Counted from the first letter of the stretch, positions 17,472 through 26,290 are shown. The stretch: 64,000 nt of DNA from JASHVB01 sp035535035 (GCA_035535035.1 DATLQW010000192.1:1-64000); one strand, 5' to 3'. Notes: generated by a model from the sequence alone, not told the origin. Numbers and translations: made by a program.

Positions 17472-17906
17472 CTAGCCCAGGGGCGGCCCGCTGTCACCCG
17501 GGGTCATTCGCATCTGCAGCCAATCGTGCAGCCTCCGGGGGGCTCCGGGACGGACCAGATCCAGCGCTTGCGGCGCGGCATTCAGCACGCTGCCGCCTTG
17601 CGCCGCCGCGATCGCCGCCACCGCGTCCCAACCGGGCGCCGCCGGCGACAGCACGAGGATTTGCTGCCCGATGCGCAGCGCCGCCAGCGCCATCCCCGCG
17701 CCGTCGCCGCAGTCCAGGATGTCGGCCACCTTCACCGCGGCGAACTCGGCCGCTGCTCGCCGCACCAGCGCTTGCCACCACCCGCACCCGGCATGCAGCG
17801 CCGCCCCCGGCGCCGACAGCAACGTGACCGGCAGCCCGACGGATAGTGCCAGCCGCACCTCCCGCAGACCATGCACCACGACCGCCGGATACCGATTGCC
17901 GGCCAC
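17472..17906 (-). CDS. Conserved-looking hypothetical protein upstream of fba, about 144 aa
   Basis: An Ala/Leu-rich alpha/beta protein with stretches such as REVRLALSVGLPVTLLSAPG, VADILDCGDGAGMALAALR and GQQILVLSPAAP. No catalytic motif is recognised. GTG at residue V of VAGNRYPAVVVH was chosen; a TTG seven codons upstream has a better AAGG and is an alternative. It ends 40 nt before fba and is divergent from the zapA-side genes. Confidence 0.6.
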   Translation of the reverse strand: MAGNRYPAVVVHGLREVRLALSVGLPVTLLSAPGAALHAGCGWWQALVRRAAAEFAAVKVADILDCGDGAGMALAALRIGQQILVLSPAAPGWDAVAAIAAAQGGSVLNAAPQALDLVRPGAPRRLHDWLQMRMTPGDSGPPLG

Positions 17907-18000
17907 TGGCTGGTGACCACTGACCAATGACTTGACCTTCGACCCGTTGCGCGGCTTCAGTCTGCGCGGCAGTTGTACCGAGGCAAGGGGCCTGGCAGGC

Positions 18001-18261
18001 ATGGCAGGCGAGACGGACGATCCGGAAGACGCCGCCGCGCGCCTTGAAGCGGCGCTGGAACGCATCGCCCGGCGCGCGGAAGCGCGTGCGGCCGGCGGTC
18101 CATCCCCGGCAGCAAGCGCTGCCGGGGATGCGGCGGGGGATTGGGCGGCGGAAATGACCGGCCCAGTTCCTCCGGTCGAGGAAATTGCCGCGCGACTCGA
18201 CGGCTTGATCGATAGACTGCGCGCGGCATTGAACAGCTCCTCCGGCGGCAGGCCGGGCTGA
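18001..18261 (+). CDS. Small coiled-coil protein upstream of zapA, 86 aa
   Basis: It is predicted helical, with heptad-like stretches DPEDAAARLEAALERIARRA and PVEEIAARLDGLIDRLRAAL around an Ala/Gly-rich linker. The layout is that of the small coiled-coil proteins often encoded directly before zapA in alphaproteobacteria. Position (24 nt before zapA) suggests a role in cell division or Z-ring accessory function; this is inference. Confidence 0.65.
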   Translation: MAGETDDPEDAAARLEAALERIARRAEARAAGGPSPAASAAGDAAGDWAAEMTGPVPPVEEIAARLDGLIDRLRAALNSSSGGRPG

Positions 18262-18285
18262 GTCGCGTAGGGAAGGTGACGTCGC

Positions 18286-18606
18286 ATGGCGCAAGTGACG
18301 CTGCGGATCAACGGCTACGCTTATACGATCGGCTGCCGCGACGGCGAAGAGCAGCATTTGACGGCGATGGGACGCGAGGTCGATCAACGGATCGAATCGG
18401 TCAAGTCCAGCGCCGGGCAGAGCGGCGAGGCCCGGATGCTGGTCATGGCCAGCCTGCTGATGGCCGACGAGCTGCACGAGTTGCGGCAGACGTTGCAATC
18501 GGCGCAGGCCGGCGTTCCGGCGAATGGCGATTCCCGGCTCGGCCGACGACTGTCGCGCATGGCAAAGCGCGCGGAAGACATTGCCGCCGGGCTGGAGGCC
18601 CCCTAA
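18286..18606 (+). CDS. zapA: Cell division protein ZapA
   Basis: A 106-aa cytosolic protein that cross-links FtsZ filaments. It begins MAQVTLRINGYAYTIGCRDG, the beta-strand opening of ZapA, then has EEQHLTAMGREVDQRIESVK and a helical region (MLVMASLLMADELHELRQTL) that forms the coiled-coil dimer. It is followed by 6S RNA and 5-formyltetrahydrofolate cyclo-ligase, the standard order in proteobacteria. Confidence 0.93.
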   Translation: MAQVTLRINGYAYTIGCRDGEEQHLTAMGREVDQRIESVKSSAGQSGEARMLVMASLLMADELHELRQTLQSAQAGVPANGDSRLGRRLSRMAKRAEDIAAGLEAP

Positions 18607-18611
18607 GTAGC

Positions 18612-18750
18612 ATGAGCGGAGCTGCCCGGCGCGTCAGGCAATTCATCCCCGGGGCCAGTAAGCAACTCCAGGGAGCTGGCTCTGCCGGGATCTTGGTCCC
18701 GGTATCTGGCGCCCACCTGCACCAGCAGGCCTTGGAGGGTTGAGACGCCA
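18612..18750 (+). ncRNA. ssrS: 6S RNA
   Basis: The 150-nt gap between zapA and the 5-FCL gene is the conserved location of 6S RNA. It is rich in self-complementary segments (GGGAGCTGGCTCTGCCGGGA; GGGATCTTGGTCCC) and its ends are loosely complementary (GGCG...GTCA near 18627 and TGAGACGCC near 18742), compatible with a long hairpin with a central bubble. 6S RNA mimics an open promoter and sequesters sigma-70 RNA polymerase. Exact ends are estimates; the call rests on synteny and foldability. Confidence 0.75.
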
Positions 18751-18756
18751 ACGGTC

Positions 18757-19338
18757 ATGGCGGCTCCGCACATTTTTCCTCGCGATCTCGCCGACGCCAA
18801 GCAGGCCATGCGCCGGCTTGCGCTGGCCGCGCGCGAGGCGTGGGATCCGGTCGCCGCCGGTTTGGCGTTGACCCGGCACGTGCTGCGCGAGCGGCCGCCG
18901 CCGCCGGGCGCGGTGGTCTCGGGCTTCTGGCCGATCGGGCGGGAGATCGATATTCGTCCGCTGCTGCTGGCGCTGCACGAGCGTGGGCATCCGGTTGTCC
19001 TGCCGGTCACGCCGAAGCGCGGCAATCCGCTCGGTTTCCGGTTGTGGCGCCCGGGGGATGTGCTGGAGGCGGAACGCTTTGGCACCTTCCGCCCGGTCGG
19101 CGAGGCCGCGGTGCCCGACTTCCTGCTGGTACCGCTGCTGGCGTTCGACCGGCGCGGCCACCGGCTGGGCTACGGCGCGGGCTTCTACGACCGCACGCTG
19201 GCCGGGCTGCCGGGCCGCTATGCGCTCGGGGTGGCCTATGCGGCGCAGGAGGTGGCGGAGGTGCCGGCCGGCCCGACGGACATGCGGCTGGACGCGGTGG
19301 CGACGGATAACGGCGTGATCGCCTGCAAGGAACCCTGA
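18757..19338 (+). CDS. 5-formyltetrahydrofolate cyclo-ligase
   Basis: A 193-aa cytosolic enzyme that uses ATP to convert 5-formyl-THF to 5,10-methenyl-THF. Motifs: an Arg-rich N-terminal helix (DAKQAMRRLALAAREAW), SGFWPIGREIDIRPLL, VVLPVTPKRGNPLGFR, and the signature LLAFDRRGHRLGYGAGFYDR. It stops at 19338, and the next gene starts at the adjacent base, so the two are cotranscribed. In other bacteria the upstream 6S RNA can be cotranscribed with this gene. Confidence 0.93.
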   Translation: MAAPHIFPRDLADAKQAMRRLALAAREAWDPVAAGLALTRHVLRERPPPPGAVVSGFWPIGREIDIRPLLLALHERGHPVVLPVTPKRGNPLGFRLWRPGDVLEAERFGTFRPVGEAAVPDFLLVPLLAFDRRGHRLGYGAGFYDRTLAGLPGRYALGVAYAAQEVAEVPAGPTDMRLDAVATDNGVIACKEP

Positions 19339-20169
19339 ATGCGCATCCTGTTCATCGGCGACGTGGTGGGCCGCACCGGCCGCGAGGCGGTGGCGGCGGC
19401 GCTGCCCCGGCTGCGGGGCGCCCTGCGCATCGACCTGGCGGTGGTGAACGCCGAGAACGCCTCGCATGGCTTCGGCCTCGGCCCCGACATGGCGGCGGCG
19501 CTGTTCGCGGCGGGGGCGGACGTGATCACGCTGGGCAACCACGCCTGGGACCGCAAGGAGATCATCCCGTTCATTGCCGAGACGCCCCGGCTGCTGCGCC
19601 CGTTGAATTTCCCCCCCGGCACGCCGGGCGGGGGGGCGATCGTGGTGGAGGTGGCCGGCGGGCGGCGCGCCCTGGTGGCGCAGGCGATGGGGCGGCTCTA
19701 CATGGACCCGCTGGACTGCCCGTTCCGCGGGATGGCGGCCGAGTTGGCGCGGCACCGGCTGGGCGGGCCGCCGGGCAGCTACGGGCTGGCGGCGATCTTC
19801 GTGGATTTCCACGCCGAGGCGTCCAGCGAGAAGATGGCGTTCGCGCATTTCCTCGACGGCAAGGTGTCGGCGGTGGTCGGCACCCATACGCATTGCCCAT
19901 CCGCGGATTGCCAGGTGCTGCCGGGCGGCACGGCGTTCCAGTCGGATGCCGGCATGTCGGGGGATTATGACAGCGTGATCGGCATGGCGAAGGATGCCGC
20001 CACGATGCGCTTCTGGCACAAGATGAAGGGCGAGAAACTGGGCCCGGCGGAGGGCGAGGCGACGGTGTGCGGCACGTTCGTCGAGACCGACGACGCGACG
20101 GGACTGGCACGGAGGATCGAGCCGGTGCGGCTGGGCGGACGGCTGGCACCGGCGATGCCGGCGGGGTAG
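19339..20169 (+). CDS. YmdB-type metallophosphoesterase (TIGR00282 family)
   Basis: A 276-aa two-metal phosphodiesterase; characterised relatives hydrolyse cyclic nucleotides in the cytosol. Metal-site motifs appear in order: IGDVVGRTGR near the N-terminus, VNAENASHGFG, ITLGNHAWDRKE and VGTHTHCPSAD. The DxGMSGDYDSVIG stretch near residue 200 is the family C-terminal signature. It directly abuts the cyclo-ligase gene, an arrangement seen in many alphaproteobacteria. Confidence 0.92.
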   Translation: MRILFIGDVVGRTGREAVAAALPRLRGALRIDLAVVNAENASHGFGLGPDMAAALFAAGADVITLGNHAWDRKEIIPFIAETPRLLRPLNFPPGTPGGGAIVVEVAGGRRALVAQAMGRLYMDPLDCPFRGMAAELARHRLGGPPGSYGLAAIFVDFHAEASSEKMAFAHFLDGKVSAVVGTHTHCPSADCQVLPGGTAFQSDAGMSGDYDSVIGMAKDAATMRFWHKMKGEKLGPAEGEATVCGTFVETDDATGLARRIEPVRLGGRLAPAMPAG

Positions 20170-20355
20170 CGGCGCGTCGCTGCCGCGCGGTTTCGGATGG
20201 CGCCGGTCCGCGATTTGTTGCCCATAGAGGTCCGTACCCGTCACGACGAGGAAGGCCACGCCGGCGAATCCGCCTTTCGGGCGCGTTCGTGCCGGGCGCG
20301 TTGGATACCACGGCCACCTGTCGTGGGGTGAATGCCGGCCTGCGGTGACGCGTGC

Positions 20356-22233
20356 CTACACCACCAGGGCGGCCCGCTCGCTCGATGCGCGGGCCCAGGC
20401 GGCCGCGGCGTCTTCGTCGAACAGCTCGGTCAGTTTCTGCATCATCGTGCCGCCGAGTTCCTCGGCGTCCACGATCGTTACGGCACGACGATAATAACGA
20501 GTCACGTCGTGGCCGATGCCGATGGCGATCAGCTCCACCATGTCGCGCGCCTCGATGTCGCGGATCACCTCGCGGAGGTGCTTCTCCAGGTAGTTGCCGG
20601 GGTTCACCGACAGCGTCGAATCATCCACGGGCGCACCGTCGCTGATCACCATCAGGATGCGGCGATGCTCCGGGCGCATCAGCAGCCGGCGATAGGCCCA
20701 CAGCAGCGCCTCGCCGTCGATGTTCTCCTTCAGCAGCCCCTCGCGCAGCATCAAGCCGAGATTCTTGCGCGCGCGCCGCCACGGCGAATCCGCCGCCTTG
20801 TAGATGATGTGGCGCAGATCGTTCAGCCGTCCGGGATTGCGCGGCTTGCCGGCCTGTACCCAGCTCTCGCGGCTCTGCCCGCCCTTCCAGGCGCGCGTGG
20901 TGAAGCCCAGCACCTCCACCTTCACCGCGCAACGCTCCAGCGTGCGTGCCAGGATGTCGCCGCACATCGCCGCCACGGTGATCGGCCGGCCGCGCATCGA
21001 GCCGGAATTGTCGATCAGCAGCGTCACCACCGTGTCGCGGAACTCCATGTCGAGTTCGCGTTTGTACGACAGCGCCTGCATCGGGTTCACCACGACGCGC
21101 GACAGCCGGCCGGCGTCGAGCATTCCCTCATCCAGGTCGAACTCCCAAGCGCGGGTCTGCTGCGCCAGCAGGCGGCGCTGCAGCCGGTTGGCCAGTTTGG
21201 AGATCACGCCCTGAAGATGCTGCAACTGCTGATCGAGCTGCTGGCGCAGCCGCGCCAGCTCATCGGCATCGCACAGTTCGTCGGCATCGACCTCCTCGTC
21301 GTATTGCCGCGTATAGGCGCGATACACCGCCGAATCGTCCGGGTTGGGCCGTTCGCGGCGGGGCTGCGGACCGCCGGGACGATCGTCGCCCTCGGCGATC
21401 GCGGCGTCCTCGTCGGATTCGGTGCCCTCGTCGTCGGCTGCCTCGCCTTCCATCTCCTCGGGCTGGGCGCCGAGCATGGATTCGGATTCCGATTCGCTCT
21501 GGCCGTCGCCTTCCTGCGACTGGTCTTGCTGGCCGGATTGCTCGCCGCCTTCCTCGCCTTCCTCGGTCTGGTCCTCGGGTTCGGCGTCGGCTTCCGCCTC
21601 GGCCAGGTCGAGCGCGGCCAGCAGCCGGCGCGCCGCGCGGGCGAAGGCTTTCTGGTCGGTCTGCGACGCCTTCATCTCGGCGAGCGCGGTGTCCGCCTGC
21701 GTGCCGAGCGTGTCGCGCCATTGCTCCAGGATACGCTGCGCCGCGGCCGGCGATTGCTCACCGGACATTTGCTCCCGCGCCAGCAGGGACAGCGCCGCGG
21801 CGACCGGGAGCTGGTCCTTGCGGGTCATGCGGTCGTAGCCTTCGGCCTCGCACTCCTCCGCCAGTTTGGCGCGCAGATTGGCTGCCACGCCGGACATGTG
21901 CCGCGCGCCGACCACTTCCACGCGAGCCTGCTCCAGCGCGTCGTAGGCGTCCTTCGCCTCGCGCCGGGCGGGCATGCGGGCGGCGTGCAGCGCGTCGTCA
22001 TGGTGGCGCAGGCGCAGGCCGAGGGCGTCGGACGCACCGCGCAGCCGCGCCATCTCCGCGGCCGGGAGCGCACGGGTCGGCAGCGGCAGGCGCGCGCGCT
22101 TGCCGGACAGGCCGGACGGGCCGGGCTGGAATGCCACCTGCACGTCGGGTTGTTCGGCGATCGCGCGCAGCACGCCGGCGGTGGCGCGCTTGAAGTCTTC
22201 CGTGCGTGCGTTGTCCTGCTTGCTGCCGCTCAT
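20356..22233 (-). CDS. cobT: Aerobic cobaltochelatase subunit CobT
   Basis: A 625-aa subunit of CobNST, which inserts cobalt into hydrogenobyrinic acid a,c-diamide in aerobic B12 synthesis. An N-terminal helical domain precedes a long acidic low-complexity linker (roughly residues 212-290, Glu/Asp/Ser/Gln-rich). The C-terminal von Willebrand A domain carries the MIDAS motif DNSGSMRG starting at Asp408. CobT forms a ring complex with the AAA+ subunit CobS, encoded upstream on the same strand. Two unrelated genes separate cobS from cobT here. CobN is not in the window. Confidence 0.95.
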   Translation of the reverse strand: MSGSKQDNARTEDFKRATAGVLRAIAEQPDVQVAFQPGPSGLSGKRARLPLPTRALPAAEMARLRGASDALGLRLRHHDDALHAARMPARREAKDAYDALEQARVEVVGARHMSGVAANLRAKLAEECEAEGYDRMTRKDQLPVAAALSLLAREQMSGEQSPAAAQRILEQWRDTLGTQADTALAEMKASQTDQKAFARAARRLLAALDLAEAEADAEPEDQTEEGEEGGEQSGQQDQSQEGDGQSESESESMLGAQPEEMEGEAADDEGTESDEDAAIAEGDDRPGGPQPRRERPNPDDSAVYRAYTRQYDEEVDADELCDADELARLRQQLDQQLQHLQGVISKLANRLQRRLLAQQTRAWEFDLDEGMLDAGRLSRVVVNPMQALSYKRELDMEFRDTVVTLLIDNSGSMRGRPITVAAMCGDILARTLERCAVKVEVLGFTTRAWKGGQSRESWVQAGKPRNPGRLNDLRHIIYKAADSPWRRARKNLGLMLREGLLKENIDGEALLWAYRRLLMRPEHRRILMVISDGAPVDDSTLSVNPGNYLEKHLREVIRDIEARDMVELIAIGIGHDVTRYYRRAVTIVDAEELGGTMMQKLTELFDEDAAAAWARASSERAALVV

Positions 22234-22302
22234 AATTCGCTCACCACATCGGGGGCTGGTTGCCGGGGGCTGGTGGCCCGCTCGCCAAATTGGCCCGCAA
22301 GC

Positions 22303-22494
22303 TCACTTTTTCGCTGGCTTGGCCGCGCTCGACCCACCGCTGGGCGGACGCGGCGCCTCTTGCGTAGTGCTGCCCGCATTGCTGATCGGGGCGTAGGCCT
22401 TCTGGGTGGTCTGGGTGGCTTTGACCCGTCCCGGCTGATAACCTTCAGTGATCGGTTGATAGCCGTCTTGGGCCGGTCTGTCAGATCTCGCCAT
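22303..22494 (-). CDS. Small GYQP-motif protein, 63 aa
   Basis: A low-complexity, Pro/Ser/Lys-rich peptide beginning MARSDRPAQDGYQPITEGYQ, with two GYQP repeats, and ending in SSAAKPAKK. It has no membrane segment and no recognised domain. A strong AGGAGG ribosome-binding site precedes the ATG, so it is probably translated. It starts 7 nt after the stop of the DUF6338-like reading frame, suggesting a two-gene cassette inserted between cobS and cobT. Confidence 0.6.
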   Translation of the reverse strand: MARSDRPAQDGYQPITEGYQPGRVKATQTTQKAYAPISNAGSTTQEAPRPPSGGSSAAKPAKK

Positions 22495-22501
22495 GGCCGG
22501 T

Positions 22502-23110
22502 TTACCTCCTGAACTCGATGTAAGCGATTTGGGAGCCATCGACATGCATGCCCAGAGAGCGTTCAACTTCCTCCCACGGACCGCCCTCCATCAGTATAGT
22601 GTACACCCTCTCGATATATATGTCCTTGCGCTCGGGATCCGAGGAGGCCATCGACCGGCGTCCGAAATACCCGGCAATCTCCGTGCCGTCCGTCAAGGTG
22701 ATCAGCACGTAGCAAGGCTCGGTGGTGCTGAAGATCCAATCCCAGCCGGTCGGAATCGGACTGATGGAGCGCAAGCCGATCAATCGATAGAGCCATCCGA
22801 GGCCGTCCCGCTGAACGATCCTCGCACGTGCCATAGCCAGGATGACCGGCGCGACGAATATGATGATGAACCAACAGAATGCCTGCCCTATCGGATGGTT
22901 GGGAAATGCGATGCCAAAGGCGAGAAGGTATATCAGCGGCGAGCAGATTGCGTAGTTGAATGCGGTCGCCGTCAGATAACGAAGTCAGATCAGCTCCTTT
23001 TCTTTATGCGCTCTTGTCGGAACGAACGCCGACATCACGCCGCTGTATATGAAGCCCGGTACAAGAACCGAAACGACGAAGTATGCGTTCGAGAAATTCT
23101 TGAGCTTCAT
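22502..23110 (-). pseudogene. DUF6338-like membrane protein with an in-frame stop
   Basis: The frame of 203 codons starts MKLKNFSNAYFVVSVLVPGF (first membrane helix), passes FVPTRAHKEKELI, and meets a TGA at 22985-22987. It continues in the same frame as LRYLTATAFNYAICSPLIYL, a second/third membrane region (FCWFIIIFVAPVILAMA), and a C-terminal domain (PTGWDWIF; YVLITLTDGTEIAGYFGRRS; DIYIERVY). That order matches DUF6338 proteins. Only the single TGA breaks it, compatible with a CGA-to-TGA change or a sequencing error. A distal fragment could still start at an internal ATG (22834). Confidence 0.7.
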
Positions 23111-23172
23111 TGGCTCTTCTGCTGGCAAGCGGCGCCGTCTTGGGCCCTCGCCCGCGACGGCGCCGGTCGCCG

Positions 23173-24180
23173 TCACTTTCGCGTCGTGAACCCGCCGGTC
23201 GTGATCTCCTCGTTGAAGCAGCGCTGATAGTACTCGGCCACCGTCGAACGCTCGGCCTCGTCGCACTTGTTCAGGAACGTGACGCGGAACGCGAAGCCGA
23301 TGCTGCCGAAGATGCGCGCGTTCTCCGCCCAGGTGATCACCGTGCGCGGCGACATCACCGTGGAGATGTCGCCGTTGATGAAGCCGGCGCGCGTCAGGTC
23401 GGCCAGCGCCACCATGCTCTCGATGCGCTTCTTCATCGCGGTGTCGGTTTCCGGGATCGCCATCTTCGCCATCACGATCTCGGTTTCCATGCCGTGCGGC
23501 AGGTAGTTGAGCGTGGCGACGATGTTCCAGCGGTCCATCTGGCCCTGGTTGATCTGCTGGGTGCCGTGATACAGGCCGGTGGTGTCGCCCAGCCCCACCG
23601 TGTTGGCGGTGGAGAACAGCCGGAACGACGGATGCGGCCGGATCACCCGGTTCTGGTCGAGCAATGTCAGCTTGCCCTCGACCTCCAGCACGCGCTGGAT
23701 GACGAACATCACGTCCGGGCGGCCGGCGTCGTATTCGTCGAACACCAGCGCGCAGGCGTGCTGCAGGGCCCACGGGAGAATGCCCTCGCGGAACTCGGTA
23801 ATCTGCTTGCCGTCGCGGATGACGATGGCGTCCTTGCCGATCAGGTCGATGCGGCTGATGTGGCTGTCCAGGTTCACCCGGATGCACGGCCAGTTCAGCC
23901 GCGCGGCGACCTGCTCGATATGGGTGGACTTTCCGGTGCCGTGATAGCCCTGGATCATCGTCCGCCGGTTGAACGCGAAGCCGGCGCAGATCGCCAGCGT
24001 CGTCTCCTTGTCGAACCGGTAGGCGTCATCGATGTCCGGCACGTGTTCGGTGCGCACCGAGAAGGCGGGCACGACCATGTCGGCATCGATACCGAACGCC
24101 TCGCGCGCATCGACCTTGGTGTCCGGCAGGTCGATCGCGGAGGTGGGGCGAATTTCGGCGAGGGCGGTGACCTTGTTCAT
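23173..24180 (-). CDS. cobS: Aerobic cobaltochelatase AAA+ subunit CobS
   Basis: A 335-aa MoxR-like AAA+ ATPase driving cobalt insertion together with CobT and CobN. The Walker A motif is GYHGTGKST (about residues 78-86), Walker B lies in CALVFDEYDAG, and sensor 1 in FRLFSTANT. Other CobS-typical stretches are FSVRTEHVPDIDDAYRFDKE, QINQGQMDRWNIVATLNYLP and the C-terminal EYYQRCFNEEITTGGFTTRK. The ATG chosen is the second of two possible starts (TTG-CCG-ATG). It lies upstream of the DUF6338/GYQP pair and cobT, probably in one transcript. Confidence 0.95.
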   Translation of the reverse strand: MNKVTALAEIRPTSAIDLPDTKVDAREAFGIDADMVVPAFSVRTEHVPDIDDAYRFDKETTLAICAGFAFNRRTMIQGYHGTGKSTHIEQVAARLNWPCIRVNLDSHISRIDLIGKDAIVIRDGKQITEFREGILPWALQHACALVFDEYDAGRPDVMFVIQRVLEVEGKLTLLDQNRVIRPHPSFRLFSTANTVGLGDTTGLYHGTQQINQGQMDRWNIVATLNYLPHGMETEIVMAKMAIPETDTAMKKRIESMVALADLTRAGFINGDISTVMSPRTVITWAENARIFGSIGFAFRVTFLNKCDEAERSTVAEYYQRCFNEEITTGGFTTRK

Positions 24181-24258
24181 CGGCAAGCGGGTCCTGTGTG
24201 TTCCTGGAAAAGTTTAACCTCCGCGCCGCGCGGCGCAAGAGCAGGAGGGTTGGGGGGA

Positions 24259-24852
24259 TCAGCCGGTGGCGGCCACGCGGGATTCGGTGGTCAGGCGGGA
24301 TCGGATTGCCGCATAGGCCAGATTGATGGTTTTCAGGTGCTCTTCCGATTCGCGGCTGCCGCCGTTGGCGTCCGGATGGTGCCGCTTCGCCAGCTCCTTG
24401 TAGCGCAGCTTCACCGCATCCAGCGTGGTGGGCCAGCTCAGGCCCAGCGTGGCCAGCGGCTCGCGCAGTTCGGTCGGCGCATGGTCGGGCGGCTGGCCGG
24501 TGCCGCGGTGCATCCGGCCGGCGGACAGCACATGCAGCGGGTCGCGCACATGCTCACCATCCCAGGCGCGATAGCTGCCCAGCCGCCCGAGCGGCCAGGT
24601 TGGGCGCTGCCAGGCGGTGTCGGCGCGGAGCTGCGCCTCGATCTGGCCGGGGCTCATGCCTTTGTAGAAATCCCACGAGCCGTTGTAGGCGCGCACATGC
24701 TCCAGGCAGAACCACCAGTATTCCTGGAGGTTCTGCCGTGACTTTGGGGCGCGGTATTCGCCTTGGGCGCCGCATCCGGGCATGTCGCAGGTCCGCCCCG
24801 GAGCGGCAGGGTCGGGCGCGTAGGCCCTGGGTCGCGGGGGACGGCGGGTCAT
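24259..24852 (-). CDS. J-domain (DnaJ-like) protein
   Basis: A 197-aa protein with an N-terminal Cys/His segment (CDMPGCGAQGEYRAP ... WFCLEHVRAYN), a family-specific middle (SWDFYKGMSPGQIEAQLRAD), and a C-terminal J domain carrying HPD (YKELAKRHHPDANGG). The J domain should stimulate a DnaK-type Hsp70. In many alphaproteobacteria this gene sits between cobS and bolA, exactly as here. It is divergent from bolA and 78 nt upstream of cobS on the same strand. Confidence 0.9.
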   Translation of the reverse strand: MTRRPPRPRAYAPDPAAPGRTCDMPGCGAQGEYRAPKSRQNLQEYWWFCLEHVRAYNGSWDFYKGMSPGQIEAQLRADTAWQRPTWPLGRLGSYRAWDGEHVRDPLHVLSAGRMHRGTGQPPDHAPTELREPLATLGLSWPTTLDAVKLRYKELAKRHHPDANGGSRESEEHLKTINLAYAAIRSRLTTESRVAATG

Positions 24853-24923
24853 GGGTGGTGTTATGTGCGACGTGCGGGCGAATTGGCAACAGGCGGCTTG
24901 GCGTCAGGCCGTGTCAGGCCGAT

Positions 24924-25241
24924 ATGTGCGCCATGCAGTCCCGCGCCGCCCGGCTGGAAGCCGCCCTGACCGCCGCCTTCTCGCCCGTGAAGCTGCGCGT
25001 CGTGGACGACAGTGCCCGGCACGCCGGCCATGCGGGCGCGCAGCCGGGCGGGCAAACGCATTACAACGTGCTGGTGGTGTCGGCGGCATTCCGGGGTATG
25101 CCGCGGGTGGCGCGGTCGCGCGCGGTGCACCGCGTGCTGGCGCGGGAGTTCGCCGAAGGGATGCACGCGCTGGCGCTGACATTGCGTTCGCCAGAGGAGG
25201 ATGCGGCGGATGGTGGGGTTGGGGGCCGGCCGGCGGGTTAG
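24924..25241 (+). CDS. bolA: BolA-family protein
   Basis: A 105-aa protein with the BolA fold: an early helix (RAARLEAALTAAFSPVKLRV), HAGHAGAQPGGQTHYNVLVV, and the RSRAVHRVLAREF signature helix with a conserved His. BolA proteins pair with monothiol glutaredoxins in Fe-S trafficking. The start could be 9 nt further on; I used the outer ATG. The stop overlaps the stop of the convergent CPBP protease gene by 4 bp. Confidence 0.88.
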   Translation: MCAMQSRAARLEAALTAAFSPVKLRVVDDSARHAGHAGAQPGGQTHYNVLVVSAAFRGMPRVARSRAVHRVLAREFAEGMHALALTLRSPEEDAADGGVGGRPAG

Positions 25242-26050
25242 TGCGGCACCAGCAATCGCGCGGCGATCTGGATGGCTACCGCGGTGGCGTTGTTGACGCC
25301 GTGCACCAGCAGGGACGCGCGCACGCTGCCGCCATAATGCCGTGCCAGCGAGAGCAGAATCGCCGTCGGCAACAGAATGAGCGCGCGGACCGGACCATCA
25401 AGGGCATGGATGCCGAGCCAGAGGCCGGCGGTGCAGAGCGCCGTCGGCCAGACGCTCCAGCACCGGCGCAACGCGGTCCACAGCCAGCCTCGGAAGAAAA
25501 ACTCCTCGGCAACCGGTGCAACGGCCAGGGTCAGAAGCAGCGAGCTGGCCAGCACGACCGGGCCGGCCGTCACCGGCGGCGTCAGGACGGGTGGCACCCG
25601 GGCCGCCACATAGGCGTTGAACGCCTGGAAATGGGTGAGGGTCATCGCATAAGCGAGCACCCAGGCGATCATCAGCCCGGCGAACAATGCGATCAGCCGG
25701 TGCCGGCGCATCGGCGCGGCGCCGAGTCCGACCGCGAGTTTGCCACCGCCCAGCGATCGGCCTTGCGTCAGGTCCGCGAGCAGCAGGGTCGCTTGCAGCG
25801 CGACCGTTCCGACCAACTGATAGAAGAGCAGCGATGGCGTCCAACCCTCCGCGCCGTGGCGATGCGCAACGACCCGTGAAAACCCGGCTGTGAAGCCGGC
25901 CAGCACGGCGACGCAGATCGCCAGCAACTCGGCGGCGAGCAGCCAGAGCATGGCGCGCAGGAGGGGACGCCAGGGCCGCTCGTTTGGGGCGGCGTCCGGC
26001 GCTTCCGGTGCGGCAGCGGGTTGGGTGGTGGCATCCGGCGGGGGCGGCAA
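25238..26050 (-). CDS. CPBP-family intramembrane metalloprotease (CAAX-like)
   Basis: A 270-aa polytopic membrane protein. The CPBP catalytic motifs are present: EEFFFRGWLW (EExxxR) near residue 175, a His in GLWLGIHALDG (motif 2), and LLVHGVNNAT (motif 3). Related enzymes are Rce1-like glutamate proteases and bacteriocin-immunity proteins. The hydrophilic N-terminus is Pro/Ala-rich. The substrate is unknown. It overlaps bolA tail to tail. Confidence 0.85.
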   Translation of the reverse strand: MPPPPDATTQPAAAPEAPDAAPNERPWRPLLRAMLWLLAAELLAICVAVLAGFTAGFSRVVAHRHGAEGWTPSLLFYQLVGTVALQATLLLADLTQGRSLGGGKLAVGLGAAPMRRHRLIALFAGLMIAWVLAYAMTLTHFQAFNAYVAARVPPVLTPPVTAGPVVLASSLLLTLAVAPVAEEFFFRGWLWTALRRCWSVWPTALCTAGLWLGIHALDGPVRALILLPTAILLSLARHYGGSVRASLLVHGVNNATAVAIQIAARLLVPH

Positions 26051-26101
26051 TGGGCGGTCCTTGGCTGTAGCTGGCGCCCGGCCTGGCAGAAGCGGGGACG
26101 C

Positions 26102-26148
26102 CTGTCACTGCAAGTGGCGAGGCGACGAAGCAATCCCCCGCCGGAGGT
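26102..26148. repeat. REP-like dispersed element, copy B
   Basis: It begins TGTCACTGC, carries GGCGACGAAGCAATCCCCCG, and ends CCGGAGG, matching copy A at 2191. It lies in the intergenic region between the divergent CPBP protease and P-type ATPase genes. The flanking GCTTCGCC partly mirrors GGCGACGAAGC, so it may form a hairpin. Confidence 0.55.
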
Positions 26149-26290
26149 TGCCGCATCGCTTCGCCGGCAAGAAACAAACAAGCAAACTCCTCCCTCAAGG
26201 GGAGGGGGAGTCTCCTGCGACCTGCCTTCGGCGACCTGCGCAGTTTCATTCAAGGCGCGCGTGATTCGGCCAATCCCCGACAGACGCTTT

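Noticed and set aside
20332..22512. 726-codon plus-strand frame opposite cobT
   Set aside because: Antisense shadow: the minus strand encodes a clear CobT with MIDAS motif, and the plus frame has no recognisable domain.
22234..24258. Cobalamin riboswitch near cobS/cobT
   Set aside because: I searched the leader regions by eye for a B12 box and found none.
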